The notes: a model not told the origin generated them from the letters alone. A stretch of 36,194 nucleotides of DNA from a bacterium (GCA_021842385.1 JAKCAE010000009.1:1-36194), one strand, 5' to 3'; shown: positions 1 through 8,885, numbered from the stretch's first letter. Numbers and translations are program-made.

Positions 1-145
1 TCCTGTTTTTGTGAATCCAGATAGTGAAAGAAACTAAGAATATAGCCACAAGTATTTCCAGAAAATTCAGAGGAACATTTACTATTTGGAAACGGATAAC
101 ATAACTTGGGGCAAGAACAAGCAATAGACAGAGAAGATAGAACAT
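1..145 (-). CDS. Partial CDS (N-terminus only, runs off window): hydrophobic protein, probably O-antigen ligase/Wzy-like membrane protein
   Basis: Open minus frame from ATG at 145 to the window edge: MFYLLCLLLVLAPSYVIRFQIVNVPLNFLEILVAIFLVSFTIWIHKNR; ATG directly follows the TAG stop (146-148) of the PBP gene. Confidence 0.55.
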   Translation of the reverse strand, partial: MFYLLCLLLVLAPSYVIRFQIVNVPLNFLEILVAIFLVSFTIWIHKNR

Positions 146-2662
146 CTATTTAAATCTTAATTTAATGCTAGTGTCTGCTGTGTTGCCTTTGTCATCAACC
201 GCATGTAGTGCAAAGGTATGTAGTCCAGAAGCAAGTTGTTGGGAGATTTGGAAGCTGTAAGGATCAATGTTAATACTTTGAACAAAAGAACCGTCTACGA
301 GTAAATCAACCCTGGTTATTTTGTTATTTGTATCTGGCGAAACATGGGTTTGAAGGATAAATGGGACTTGTGCGATCGTAGATCCGTCAGGGGGTGAGAC
401 TACCGTGATTGTTGGTGGACTTCCTACGTCTATCTGGTTATTTGGTAGTTCTGGGATTGGAATTTGAGGCATATCTCCTTTGGGAATATATGAGTAGCCG
501 TGAGTTATGGCCCAGGAAGCAACGGGTTGTTCCCAGGATGGATTATCAGGTCTTTCAGAATGCAAAGTTGTTAGACCTCCTGGAAGGTGCAGGTCGTCGT
601 ATTCTTTTGGTACAGAAAAGTTTGCAAAAACATCAGTTTTTGTAGCTGTGGTGTATGCACCAGGAAGTTTTCCGGAGAGTGCATCCACTGTTATGTTTTG
701 AATGCCATCAGGGATTGGAAAATCTTCTGCTGGAGTGTCTTTTAATGCTTCTGTCATAAATTGTTTCCAGATTGGCGCTGCTGTTATTACAGCATCTGTC
801 TTCATTAAGGTGCCGTCATTATTTCCGGTCCAGACACCGGCAACTAAAGATGGGGTAAATCCAACAGTCCAGCCATCATGAAAGTTTTGTGTGGTTCCTG
901 TTTTGGCAGCAACGGTTCTTCCTGGAAGCGTTAAATATACCGAGCTTGAACCAAAAGTAAATTGCCTGGATTCATTATCGGTCATGATGCTTATTAATTC
1001 ATAAACACTTTGAGGATCTAAAACTTCTTTGCTTTGATCTTTGTATTCTTCTAAAACATTTCCGTTAGCATCCTCTATTTTCAAGATCCCGGCAGTGTCG
1101 TGGTGTACCCCCTCGTTTGCAAACGTTGCGTAACCGCTGACATGATCGACTAATGTTACTTCACACCCCCCAAGAACTAAAGACAAACCACAATCTTTTA
1201 ACGGACTGGTAATGCCAACATCACGCATTGTTTGTATGGCATTATCAACTCCTATTAAATCAAGAGTTTTAACTGCAGGAATGTTTAAAGAGCCTGCAAG
1301 AGCTTGTCGTATCGAAACAGGACCGTGAACTTGCCCGTTATAGTTTTTTGGAATGTAGTCTTTGTTACCGTATTTTCCAAAGTTTGTTTCTACATCTAAA
1401 CGCAAGGTTGCTGGAGCTTGAGAAAACTCCGGTTTAAAAGCTGTGACGTAAACATATGGTTTCATTGAAGAGCCGGCTTGTCTTAAAGAGGTTGCAACAT
1501 TAACCTCAGGCTCAAATGTGCAATTTAGGCCTGGTTTGCAACCAGTTGGAGTTGATTCTGCAAAGAAGTCCTTTGAGCCAACCATGGCTAATATTTGGCC
1601 TGTTTTAGGGTCTATGGCAACAAGTGCTGCGTTGTTTCCATTGTACGCTTTGGCATTTTTTGCGACCCCGTCTTCAATTGCTTTTTCCGCTTTTTCTTGA
1701 AGTTTTAAATCAAGGGTTGTTGTTATCTTTAATCCTCCGCTTTCAAGGTTGGCGTCCCCGTATTTTGCTGTTATATAGCTTTGGATATATTGGACAAAGT
1801 GTGGAGCAAGCATTCTGTTTCTTATCTTTTGGAAAACAACAACTTCGCTTTTTGCTTGGTTGTATTGTTCTTCTGTAATGTATCCTTGTTTTTTCATTTC
1901 AGAAAGAACAGTGTTTTTTCGCGCATCTAGAGCATCTCTGTGGCTGCCGTTTGGTTGGTAGTAACTTGGTGATTGTGGCAAAGCCGCCATGTATGCTGCT
2001 TCAGCAAGATCAAGATCTTTCGCATGTTTATTAAAATATGTTTGAGCAGCAGCTTCAATACCATAGGCATTGCTGCCGTACGGTATTTCGTTAAGGTATA
2101 GTTTTAAAATATCATCTTTGGTAAACCTTTCATTGATTTCAATTGAAAGTATAATCTCCTTTATTTTTCTGGACCAGGTTTTCTCTCTTGTTAAGATCGC
2201 ATTTCTGACAAACTGTTGGGTAATGGTGCTGCCTCCTTGAGCTTTGCTGCCAGAAACAAGGTTTATCAAAACAGAACGCATTATTCCTTTTAGATTAATA
2301 CCACTTTCGTTGTAGAAGTCTTTGTCTTCTATGGCAATGGTTGCGTTTCTGACAAAGTCGTTCATTTCAGAGTAAGGAATGAGGGTGCGTTTGTATTCGC
2401 CGTGAACTTCATAGAGGAGGTCTCCGTCCCTGGACAGGATTTTTGTTGATTGAGCAACCTGTCTTGTTAAAAGGCGGTTTGGATCAGGTAAGTCCTTGGA
2501 ATACCAAACGAAAAGAAAGGCGATAGTTGCAAAACCCAAGGCCATAAGGCGTACTATCCAGGTCCAAAAACGTTTTGTTTTTATTAGGGTTTTTAGTTTT
2601 TTGAAGAAACCAACGCCTTTTTTTACATAGTTTTGGGGTCGGTAGTAGTTTATTTTGTTCAT
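146..2662 (-). CDS. Penicillin-binding protein 1A-like (GT51 transglycosylase + transpeptidase) with C-terminal Ig-like domain
   Basis: GT51 motifs (ATIAIEDKDFYNESGI, GGSTITQQFVRN), transpeptidase SxxK (SSMKPYVY) and KTGT; C-terminal beta-rich PPTITVVSPPDGSTI region. Confidence 0.95.
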   Translation of the reverse strand: MNKINYYRPQNYVKKGVGFFKKLKTLIKTKRFWTWIVRLMALGFATIAFLFVWYSKDLPDPNRLLTRQVAQSTKILSRDGDLLYEVHGEYKRTLIPYSEMNDFVRNATIAIEDKDFYNESGINLKGIMRSVLINLVSGSKAQGGSTITQQFVRNAILTREKTWSRKIKEIILSIEINERFTKDDILKLYLNEIPYGSNAYGIEAAAQTYFNKHAKDLDLAEAAYMAALPQSPSYYQPNGSHRDALDARKNTVLSEMKKQGYITEEQYNQAKSEVVVFQKIRNRMLAPHFVQYIQSYITAKYGDANLESGGLKITTTLDLKLQEKAEKAIEDGVAKNAKAYNGNNAALVAIDPKTGQILAMVGSKDFFAESTPTGCKPGLNCTFEPEVNVATSLRQAGSSMKPYVYVTAFKPEFSQAPATLRLDVETNFGKYGNKDYIPKNYNGQVHGPVSIRQALAGSLNIPAVKTLDLIGVDNAIQTMRDVGITSPLKDCGLSLVLGGCEVTLVDHVSGYATFANEGVHHDTAGILKIEDANGNVLEEYKDQSKEVLDPQSVYELISIMTDNESRQFTFGSSSVYLTLPGRTVAAKTGTTQNFHDGWTVGFTPSLVAGVWTGNNDGTLMKTDAVITAAPIWKQFMTEALKDTPAEDFPIPDGIQNITVDALSGKLPGAYTTATKTDVFANFSVPKEYDDLHLPGGLTTLHSERPDNPSWEQPVASWAITHGYSYIPKGDMPQIPIPELPNNQIDVGSPPTITVVSPPDGSTIAQVPFILQTHVSPDTNNKITRVDLLVDGSFVQSINIDPYSFQISQQLASGLHTFALHAVDDKGNTADTSIKLRFK

Positions 2663-2668
2663 ACAGGG

Positions 2669-2674
2669 ATTATA
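2669..2674 (-). promoter_or_regulatory. -10 box TATAAT, 6 bp before the PBP ATG
   Basis: minus strand TATAAT-CCCTGT-ATG. Confidence 0.6.
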
Positions 2675-2695
2675 TCTTAGATGCTTAAAAGTTGC

Positions 2696-2701
2696 TATAA
2701 T
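2696..2701 (+). promoter_or_regulatory. Extended -10 (TGCTATAAT) 6 bp before tyrS ATG at 2708
   Basis: GTTGCTATAATATCTGCATG. Confidence 0.65.
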
Positions 2702-2707
2702 ATCTGC

Positions 2708-3880
2708 ATGAAAACAGATATAAACGAAATATTAACCCGCGGTGTTAATGAGATAATTGACCCGGTCAGTTTAAAGAAACGTTTAAGCGGCAAAAAGAAA
2801 CTGCGTGTTAAGTTAGGTATAGATCCAACGGCAAAATCAATTCATATTGGTAGAGCTGTTGTTTTGTGGAAACTTCGGGCTTTGCAAAACGCTGGACATA
2901 AAATAGTTCTGATTATTGGTGACTTCACAGGCTTGATTGGTGATACTTCAGACAAGGATAGTGAAAGACCAATGCTTTCTACTAAGGAGGTTAAGGCAAA
3001 CATGAAGAGCTATATCTCGCAGTTTGGTAAGATTATTGATTTAAAGAAAGCTGAAATTCATTACAACTCCAAATGGCTTAAGAAACTTGGATATTTGGAG
3101 ATTGCAGAACAGGCAGATCAATTTTCTTTGCATGAGTTTGAAGCACGAGAAAATATTTCCCGAAGGATGAAAGATCAAAAACGTATCAGTTTAAGGGAAT
3201 TGCTCTATCCTTTGATGCAAGGGTATGATTCTGTTGCCATAAAGGCAGATCTGGAAGTTGGTGGAACTGATCAGCGCTTTAATTTGCTGGCAGGTCGGGT
3301 CCTACAGCGTTTTTACAAACAAACTCCCCAGGAGATTATGACCTTTGATCTATTAGAAGGAACAGACGGAAGAAAAATGAGTTCTTCTTGGGGCAATGTC
3401 ATTAACATTACAGATTCGCCAACTCAAATGTTCGGTAAAACAATGTCTATTCTGGATCGTTTAATTGTGCCTTACTTTGTGATGTGCACACCGCATATTG
3501 CTCTTTCTAAAATTGAAGCTTTAGAGAAAGATTTGAAAGCAGGAAAGCTAAATCCAAGAGATGCAAAGGCTTCTTTAGCAACAGAATTAGTGCGTTTATA
3601 TCATGGGAACAGAGCGGCAGAAAAAGCTCGTCAGGAGTTTGATAAGGTGCATAAGGACAAGGAAATACCCACGAATTTAAAGGGTTTTAAGCTAGCTGGA
3701 AGAAGCATCGTTGAGATATTAATAGGTGCTGGGCTTGCGCAAAGTAATACCATAGCTAGGCGTTTGATCGATCAGGGCGGAGTTAAAATCGACGGAAAAA
3801 CTTGTGAAAGTTATATCGCTATTGTTCCTAAAGATTCTATTGTTTCAGTTGGTAAACGAAACTTTGTAAAGATTATTTAA
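2708..3880 (+). CDS. tyrS: Tyrosyl-tRNA synthetase
   Basis: KLGIDPTAKSIHIGRAV (HIGH-like), GRKMSSSWGN (KMSKS), C-terminal S4 domain; start at ATG 2708 preferred over 2681 because of the -10 box position. Confidence 0.95.
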   Translation: MKTDINEILTRGVNEIIDPVSLKKRLSGKKKLRVKLGIDPTAKSIHIGRAVVLWKLRALQNAGHKIVLIIGDFTGLIGDTSDKDSERPMLSTKEVKANMKSYISQFGKIIDLKKAEIHYNSKWLKKLGYLEIAEQADQFSLHEFEARENISRRMKDQKRISLRELLYPLMQGYDSVAIKADLEVGGTDQRFNLLAGRVLQRFYKQTPQEIMTFDLLEGTDGRKMSSSWGNVINITDSPTQMFGKTMSILDRLIVPYFVMCTPHIALSKIEALEKDLKAGKLNPRDAKASLATELVRLYHGNRAAEKARQEFDKVHKDKEIPTNLKGFKLAGRSIVEILIGAGLAQSNTIARRLIDQGGVKIDGKTCESYIAIVPKDSIVSVGKRNFVKII

Positions 3881-3905
3881 AAAACAGGGCCTTAGCCCTG
3901 TTTTT
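3881..3905. terminator. Bidirectional intrinsic terminator between convergent genes
   Basis: AACAGGGC-CTTA-GCCCTGTT flanked by A-run and T-run. Confidence 0.85.
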
Positions 3906-5664
3906 ATCTTTCTGCAAATCCACCGGCTTGTATTTGCCAGAGTCTTTGGTATGTTCCTTTTTTTGCTCTAAGTAGTTCTTTGTGTTTGCCTTCCTCTGTT
4001 ATGCCCCCGTTTTCAATTACTATTATTCTATCCATATTCATAATTGTTGAAAGTCTGTGCGCAATGACAATCGTTGTTTTTCCTTGCATTAGATTTATCA
4101 TTGCATCTTGAATTAGTTTTTCAGATTCAGAATCCAGTGAAGAGGTTGCTTCATCAAGAACTAAGATCGGAGCATTTTTTAAAATTGCTCTGGCTATTGC
4201 AATTCTTTGTCTTTCTCCACCAGAGAGCTTGATCCCTCTTTCTCCGACAAAGGTATTGTATTGTTCCGGGAATTTGTTTATGAATTCGTCGCAATGCGCG
4301 AGTTTAGCTGCTTCCTTGACTTCATCATCAGTTGCATTTAACTTTCCGTACCTAATGTTCTCCATTAAGGATCTATGGAAGAGAATAGGTTCTTGAGGAA
4401 CTAGGGAAATGTTTTCTCTTAGACTTGCTTGGGTTACATTTGCGATATCTTGATCATCAATGAAGACCTTGCCTTTTTGTAGATCAAAGAATCTAAAAAT
4501 AATTCTGGTAACTGTTGATTTTCCTCCCCCGGATGGTCCTATTAAAGCCACTTTTTCTCCGGCTTTAATGTTTAGGTTAAACTTTTTGAGTACAGGACCT
4601 GTTTTTTGATAGCCGAATTCAACATCTTTGAAGCTAATGGCACCTTTTGTTATGATTAGATTTTTTGCTCCTTTTCTGTCTGTGACTTCGTGAGGATCTA
4701 GTAAGATTTCAGTCATTTCCTGTGCATCTGACATTGCTTCGTAGTATTTACGAATGTTTTTACCAAAGTTCCAGAGATGGTCAAAGAGCCCAATTATATA
4801 TATTTGAATTAAAGCAAAATCCCCTACTGTCAGATGTGCTGTTTCTCTGTATTTTATGGCGAAGAAAAAAACAAAGAATTCTAAAAGAAGCATTAACAAA
4901 GATTGGATCATTTCAGCAACACCTGCTAAAGTCCAGCTAAAGTGCTGTATTTTATACCATTTCTGTTGAAGAGCATTAAATGATTTAATTTCAAAGTCTG
5001 CGGTTCCAAACAGCTTTATATTCACATTGTTAGTAATTGTGTCTGCTAACTGTCCGGTTAGTTGACTGTCAATTTTTGACCTATCAAGATCATATTTTAG
5101 TTTGTATTCAGAAAAGAAAAATTGAAAACCGATGTAGGCAAGAGCCCAGGCTAAAACGACCAGTCCCACAACCCATTGTCTTAAGGCAAGAACAATTACA
5201 ATTATTGAAATCCTCAGAACAGTTTGAGAGATATTCCAGTAAGCAATATCAACGATCACTTCGTATGATCTGGAGAATTTGTTTACCTTTCTAACCAAAC
5301 TTCCTGCAAAGTTGTTGTTAAAAAAATTGTAAGAATGACCCTGTAAATATTTGAAACAGGTATTAGTTAAATCTTTTATGACTTTTAATTCAAAGTATTG
5401 GTTGAGGAAGGTCGCGCTTCTCCAAAAAATCCATGAGGTTAATGCAGCCAGAAGCATGTATATAAGTATGGAGAAAAGTCTCGCGGTCATTCCAGGTTGA
5501 TTTAATGCAATTTCATTGAAAAGCATTTTGTAAAGGAATGGTCTAAAAAGATCTGCAGAAACAGCAAAAATCATGGTTAGCACCATGAACCCAAAAATCC
5601 ATGGATATTTCTTAGAGTGGTCCCAAAATATTTTTATGGTTTCTTTGGTTAGATTTTTATTCAT
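3904..5664 (-). CDS. ABC transporter, fused permease and ATP-binding (half-exporter)
   Basis: Walker A GPSGGGKST, signature LSGGERQRIAIARAIL, Walker B ILVLDEATSSLD, N-terminal TM domain. Confidence 0.95.
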   Translation of the reverse strand: MNKNLTKETIKIFWDHSKKYPWIFGFMVLTMIFAVSADLFRPFLYKMLFNEIALNQPGMTARLFSILIYMLLAALTSWIFWRSATFLNQYFELKVIKDLTNTCFKYLQGHSYNFFNNNFAGSLVRKVNKFSRSYEVIVDIAYWNISQTVLRISIIVIVLALRQWVVGLVVLAWALAYIGFQFFFSEYKLKYDLDRSKIDSQLTGQLADTITNNVNIKLFGTADFEIKSFNALQQKWYKIQHFSWTLAGVAEMIQSLLMLLLEFFVFFFAIKYRETAHLTVGDFALIQIYIIGLFDHLWNFGKNIRKYYEAMSDAQEMTEILLDPHEVTDRKGAKNLIITKGAISFKDVEFGYQKTGPVLKKFNLNIKAGEKVALIGPSGGGKSTVTRIIFRFFDLQKGKVFIDDQDIANVTQASLRENISLVPQEPILFHRSLMENIRYGKLNATDDEVKEAAKLAHCDEFINKFPEQYNTFVGERGIKLSGGERQRIAIARAILKNAPILVLDEATSSLDSESEKLIQDAMINLMQGKTTIVIAHRLSTIMNMDRIIVIENGGITEEGKHKELLRAKKGTYQRLWQIQAGGFAER

Positions 5665-6130
5665 TTTTTTTAAATCCTGCGCAGAGGGCTATTGCTAGAG
5701 CGTCAGCAGCATCGTCTGGTTTAGGCAATGATTTTAAATTGAATGTTTTTTGAACCATTAGCTGAACCTGTTTTTTTTCTGCTTTGCCATAACCACAGAT
5801 TATTGATTTAACTTGTAGAGGAGTAAATTCAAGTAGTTTAACCCTTTTTTGCTGTAAAGTTAAAAGCACAACCCCTCTTGCTTGAGAAACAGTCATTGCG
5901 GTTTTTGCGTTATTTTCAAAGTAAAGTTTCTCTACGCCAGCAACTTCAGGTTTGTATTTGGTTATTATTTTTGCAAGATCTCTTTGAACTTCCAAGAGCC
6001 TTTCTGAGTCAGTTTTTGTTTTTTTGGTTGAGATTATTCCAAAGTCAATTATTTCAAAGTTGTTTTTTTGTTTTTTGATCAAGGCATAACCTGTTGTGGC
6101 TGTGCCTGGATCTATACCCAGTATTGTCAT
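5657..6130 (-). CDS. ruvC: Holliday junction endodeoxyribonuclease RuvC
   Basis: MTILGIDPGTATTGYALI start and PDDAADALAIALC C-terminal motif; the ORF-track start at 6238 is too far upstream. Confidence 0.93.
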   Translation of the reverse strand: MTILGIDPGTATTGYALIKKQKNNFEIIDFGIISTKKTKTDSERLLEVQRDLAKIITKYKPEVAGVEKLYFENNAKTAMTVSQARGVVLLTLQQKRVKLLEFTPLQVKSIICGYGKAEKKQVQLMVQKTFNLKSLPKPDDAADALAIALCAGFKKNE

Positions 6131-6137
6131 ATGTTTG

Positions 6138-6848
6138 TTAAAGATTTGCTGAGGTGTGTACTGCAACAACATCTTCATCATCTGAAAGCGCATCAAAGAG
6201 CTTTTGAACCGCAGGAATTTGTTCTGAAGCCAAATCAACTCCCTGTGAGGATTCCATAATGATTTCTGCTTGTGCTATTTTCGCACCTTTTTCTGTTAAT
6301 GTGTTTTTTATTCTCTCGAGATCTTCTGGTTTGGTGTATATTTCAAGACCTTCTGCTGATTCCCTGACATCATCAGCTCCCGCATCAATTGCAGTCAATT
6401 CAATGTTTGTTAAATCACTGGTTCTTTCTACTAGTATTTGTCCTTTAGTCTGAAACTGCCAAGCAACAGAACCGGGTTGCCCGATGTTTCCGCCGTTTTT
6501 TGTAAAAATAGTACGAATGTTTTGGAATGTTCTGTTAGGATTATCACTTGCTGCTTCAACAATGAAAGCTGTTGCAGAAGGACCATATCCTTCGTATTGC
6601 AGAGTTTGGATATTGCCTGCATCAGCTCCAGACGCTTTTTTTATTGCCCGCTCAATGTTGTCGTTAGGCATTGCGTTTTCGCGAGCTTTTTGGATAGCTA
6701 GGCGCAGCTTAAAGTTGGTGTCAGGGCTTGCTCCGTTTTTAGCAGCAATGGTAATTTGTTTTGAAAGTTTGGAAAAAAGCGCTCCTTTTTTTACATCAGC
6801 AGCTCCTTTAGTTCTTTTGATCTGAGCCCATTTAGAATGTCCGGACAT
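6138..6848 (-). CDS. YebC/PmpR-family DNA-binding regulatory protein
   Basis: MSGHSKWAQIKRTKGAADVKKGALFSKLSKQI signature; adjacent to ruvC as often seen. Confidence 0.96.
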   Translation of the reverse strand: MSGHSKWAQIKRTKGAADVKKGALFSKLSKQITIAAKNGASPDTNFKLRLAIQKARENAMPNDNIERAIKKASGADAGNIQTLQYEGYGPSATAFIVEAASDNPNRTFQNIRTIFTKNGGNIGQPGSVAWQFQTKGQILVERTSDLTNIELTAIDAGADDVRESAEGLEIYTKPEDLERIKNTLTEKGAKIAQAEIIMESSQGVDLASEQIPAVQKLFDALSDDEDVVAVHTSANL

Positions 6849-6849
6849 A

Positions 6850-7515
6850 TTATTTGAAACTTACTAGTACAGTTATTTCTCCCTTTATATTACCTCTTGC
6901 TTGCAGTTTGTTTAAGACCTCTGCAGCTGTTCCTCTGATGAATTCTTCGTGGAGTTTAGTTAATTCTCGGGCTACCACAACTTTTGCACCTGGCCAAGAG
7001 TTTGCAATGAAGCCAACACTTTTTATTATCCGATGCGGCGATTCATAGAAAATGATGGTTGCTTCTAAGTCTTCCGCGCTTTTCAACTCATTGGTAAATT
7101 TTATCTCAGTCTTTGGGACAAAGCCCAAGAATATGAATTTGTCAGTTGGTAATCCTGATGCACAAAGTGCCGTTATTGCAGCATTAGGACCTGGTATTGG
7201 TGTTATTTCTATTCCTCTATCAACTGCTTCTCGCACGATTCTAAATCCTGGGTCTGAGATGCCCGGCGTACCGGCGTCACTTAAAAGAACAGCTTTTTTT
7301 CCATGCAACTCTTTTAAAATTATTGGCAATTTTTGTTGTTCGTTGTGTTCAGCGAATTGAATAAATTTTTTTGAAGGTATATTTAGGTACTCGAAAAGAC
7401 GTTTTGAGTATGATGGATTTTCTGCGATGACTAGATCACATTCAGCAAGGGTCTGTTTTGCTCTTTCAGAAAGGTCTGAAAGGTTTCCTATTGGGGTTGA
7501 AAGTATGTAGAGCAT
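6850..7515 (-). CDS. rsmI: 16S rRNA (cytidine1402-2'-O)-methyltransferase RsmI
   Basis: LYILSTPIGNLSDLSERA, LLSDAGTPGISDPGF, PGPNAAITALCASGLPTDKFIFLGF. Confidence 0.95.
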   Translation of the reverse strand: MLYILSTPIGNLSDLSERAKQTLAECDLVIAENPSYSKRLFEYLNIPSKKFIQFAEHNEQQKLPIILKELHGKKAVLLSDAGTPGISDPGFRIVREAVDRGIEITPIPGPNAAITALCASGLPTDKFIFLGFVPKTEIKFTNELKSAEDLEATIIFYESPHRIIKSVGFIANSWPGAKVVVARELTKLHEEFIRGTAAEVLNKLQARGNIKGEITVLVSFK

Positions 7516-7574
7516 TGTTTTATGTTTACCACTTGTATTTTAGCAGGAAGTGTAAGTTTAGTCAGTTTTTATTA

Positions 7575-7604
7575 GCAAAACAAAACTCCCCCAGTAAGGA
7601 GAGT
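7575..7604 (-). terminator. Intrinsic terminator of the candidate ncRNA
   Basis: minus: ACTCTCC TTACTG GGGGAGT TTTTGTTTT. Confidence 0.65.
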
Positions 7605-7754
7605 TCTGTTGAAAAGTTCCACTCAAAGAGCTATTTTACTATTGCAATGCACTTATCGCAATTAATAATGTTAGTTAAGCTAACATTTTGTTTTTATATT
7701 CTATTGTATTTTATTTTTGTTTCAATTCACCTCGCGGCGAATTTGAACTTTTCT
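7575..7754 (-). ncRNA. Candidate structured non-coding RNA, ~180 nt (family unknown)
   Basis: Minus promoter TTGACC-N17-TATAAT at 7789-7761; 5' GAAAAGUUC (7753-7745) complementary to GAACUUUUC (7619-7611); GNRA hairpin AAUUCGCC-GCGA-GGUGAAUU; hairpin AAUGUUAG-CUUAA-CUAACAUU; terminator ACUCUCC-UUACUG-GGGGAGU-UUUUGUUUU; no plausible ORF. Confidence 0.6.
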
Positions 7755-7760
7755 GTTACT

Positions 7761-7789
7761 ATTATATCAGAAAAAAGCTTCTTGGTCAA
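7761..7789 (-). promoter_or_regulatory. Sigma-70-type promoter of the ncRNA
   Basis: TTGACC-N17-TATAAT on minus strand (GGTCAA 7784-7789, ATTATA 7761-7766). Confidence 0.75.
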
Positions 7790-7811
7790 CAGTTTGTCTC
7801 GGTGATATACT
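7782..7811 (+). promoter_or_regulatory. Divergent promoter for the membrane protein gene at 7835
   Basis: TTGGTC-N18-TATACT; the -35 shares bases with the minus-strand -35. Confidence 0.55.
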
Positions 7812-7834
7812 AATTTTGAAATTAAATTAAATAT

Positions 7835-8764
7835 ATGAATGCAAATACGGATTTAAGTGTTAAGGTGTTGTTTAGCAAAGCCTGGTTTGATTACAGGTCA
7901 AAGTTTGTTGTTTTGTTTGGTATTCTCTCAGCGCCTCTCGTGGCTTTGCTTTTATCATATTTTCTTGCTGAAATATTGCCGCCGCTTTCGTATTTGTTGT
8001 TAGTTTTAGCAGGGGTTTTGGTTTGGGTAAGCCAGATTGCGATGATTTATGCTTTAAAAATACCAGGGATTAAGATCGTAGATGCATACGGTAAGGCATT
8101 TTTGAAGATTTTTTCTTTGCTCTGGACCGGAATTTTAGTAGCCGGTAACTTAGCTTCAGTATTTGCGATCCCTTTGATTCTAGGTTTGGTGGTTTTCTTT
8201 ATGTATCAGGCAGGGATTTTGCAGAATTTCAAGCCTTTGTTTTATGGGATCGCCGGTTTAGCTGCTTTTTTGGCTGTTCTTTATGCTATATATTTTGCCA
8301 TTCTATATCAGTTTACAACTTATGCTTTGATAGGTTTAGAAAAGAAAGGGGTGTCTGCTTTGCTGGCAAGTGTTTCTTGTGTCAAAGGAAAGTGGTTTTT
8401 TGTCTTAACAAGAATTTTAGTAACAGTAGTAATCCTTACGCTGCCCATGTTTCTCCTGGATATTGCATTGATTAATCAGCAGGAGCTTTTTAATCTCATC
8501 CAGTCTGTCTATGGGTATGTAATTACACCGTTTGTGGTTGCATATATGTATAACTTGTTTGTTGGACTAAAAGAAATTCAGACTGTTGATCTTGCAGAAA
8601 AAGCTTCTCAAAGAAATTGGGTAGTTGGCAGAGCAGCATTTGGTTTTGCGACCGTGTTTGGTCTGCTTCTGTTCCTGTCTGTTGTTCAGAAAACAGATTA
8701 TTTCCCGGTTTTAAAAGCACGGCTTGGAGAAATACAGCAGCAGAGTAAAATATTAGGAAAGTAA
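7835..8764 (+). CDS. Multi-pass integral membrane protein, unknown function
   Basis: 309 aa ORF with several long hydrophobic segments; own promoter and terminator. Confidence 0.8.
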   Translation: MNANTDLSVKVLFSKAWFDYRSKFVVLFGILSAPLVALLLSYFLAEILPPLSYLLLVLAGVLVWVSQIAMIYALKIPGIKIVDAYGKAFLKIFSLLWTGILVAGNLASVFAIPLILGLVVFFMYQAGILQNFKPLFYGIAGLAAFLAVLYAIYFAILYQFTTYALIGLEKKGVSALLASVSCVKGKWFFVLTRILVTVVILTLPMFLLDIALINQQELFNLIQSVYGYVITPFVVAYMYNLFVGLKEIQTVDLAEKASQRNWVVGRAAFGFATVFGLLLFLSVVQKTDYFPVLKARLGEIQQQSKILGK

Positions 8765-8769
8765 TTTAA

Positions 8770-8796
8770 AATCCCCGAGAGTCTCGGGGATTTTTT
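8770..8796 (+). terminator. Intrinsic terminator
   Basis: ATCCCCGAGA-G-TCTCGGGGAT-TTTTT. Confidence 0.9.
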
Positions 8797-8797
8797 C

Positions 8798-8873
8798 TGG
8801 TGGGCATGCCAGGACTCGAACCTGGGACCAATTGTGTATAAGACAATCGCTCTACCAACTGAGCTACATGCCC
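8798..8873 (-). tRNA. tRNA-Ile(UAU)
   Basis: Cloverleaf GGGCATG/CATGCCC, D-stem GCTC/GAGC, anticodon stem ATTGT-CTTATAC-ACAAT (anticodon TAT), T-arm CCAGG-TTCGAGT-CCTGG, encoded CCA. Confidence 0.92.
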
Positions 8874-8885
8874 TTAAGCTGCCTA

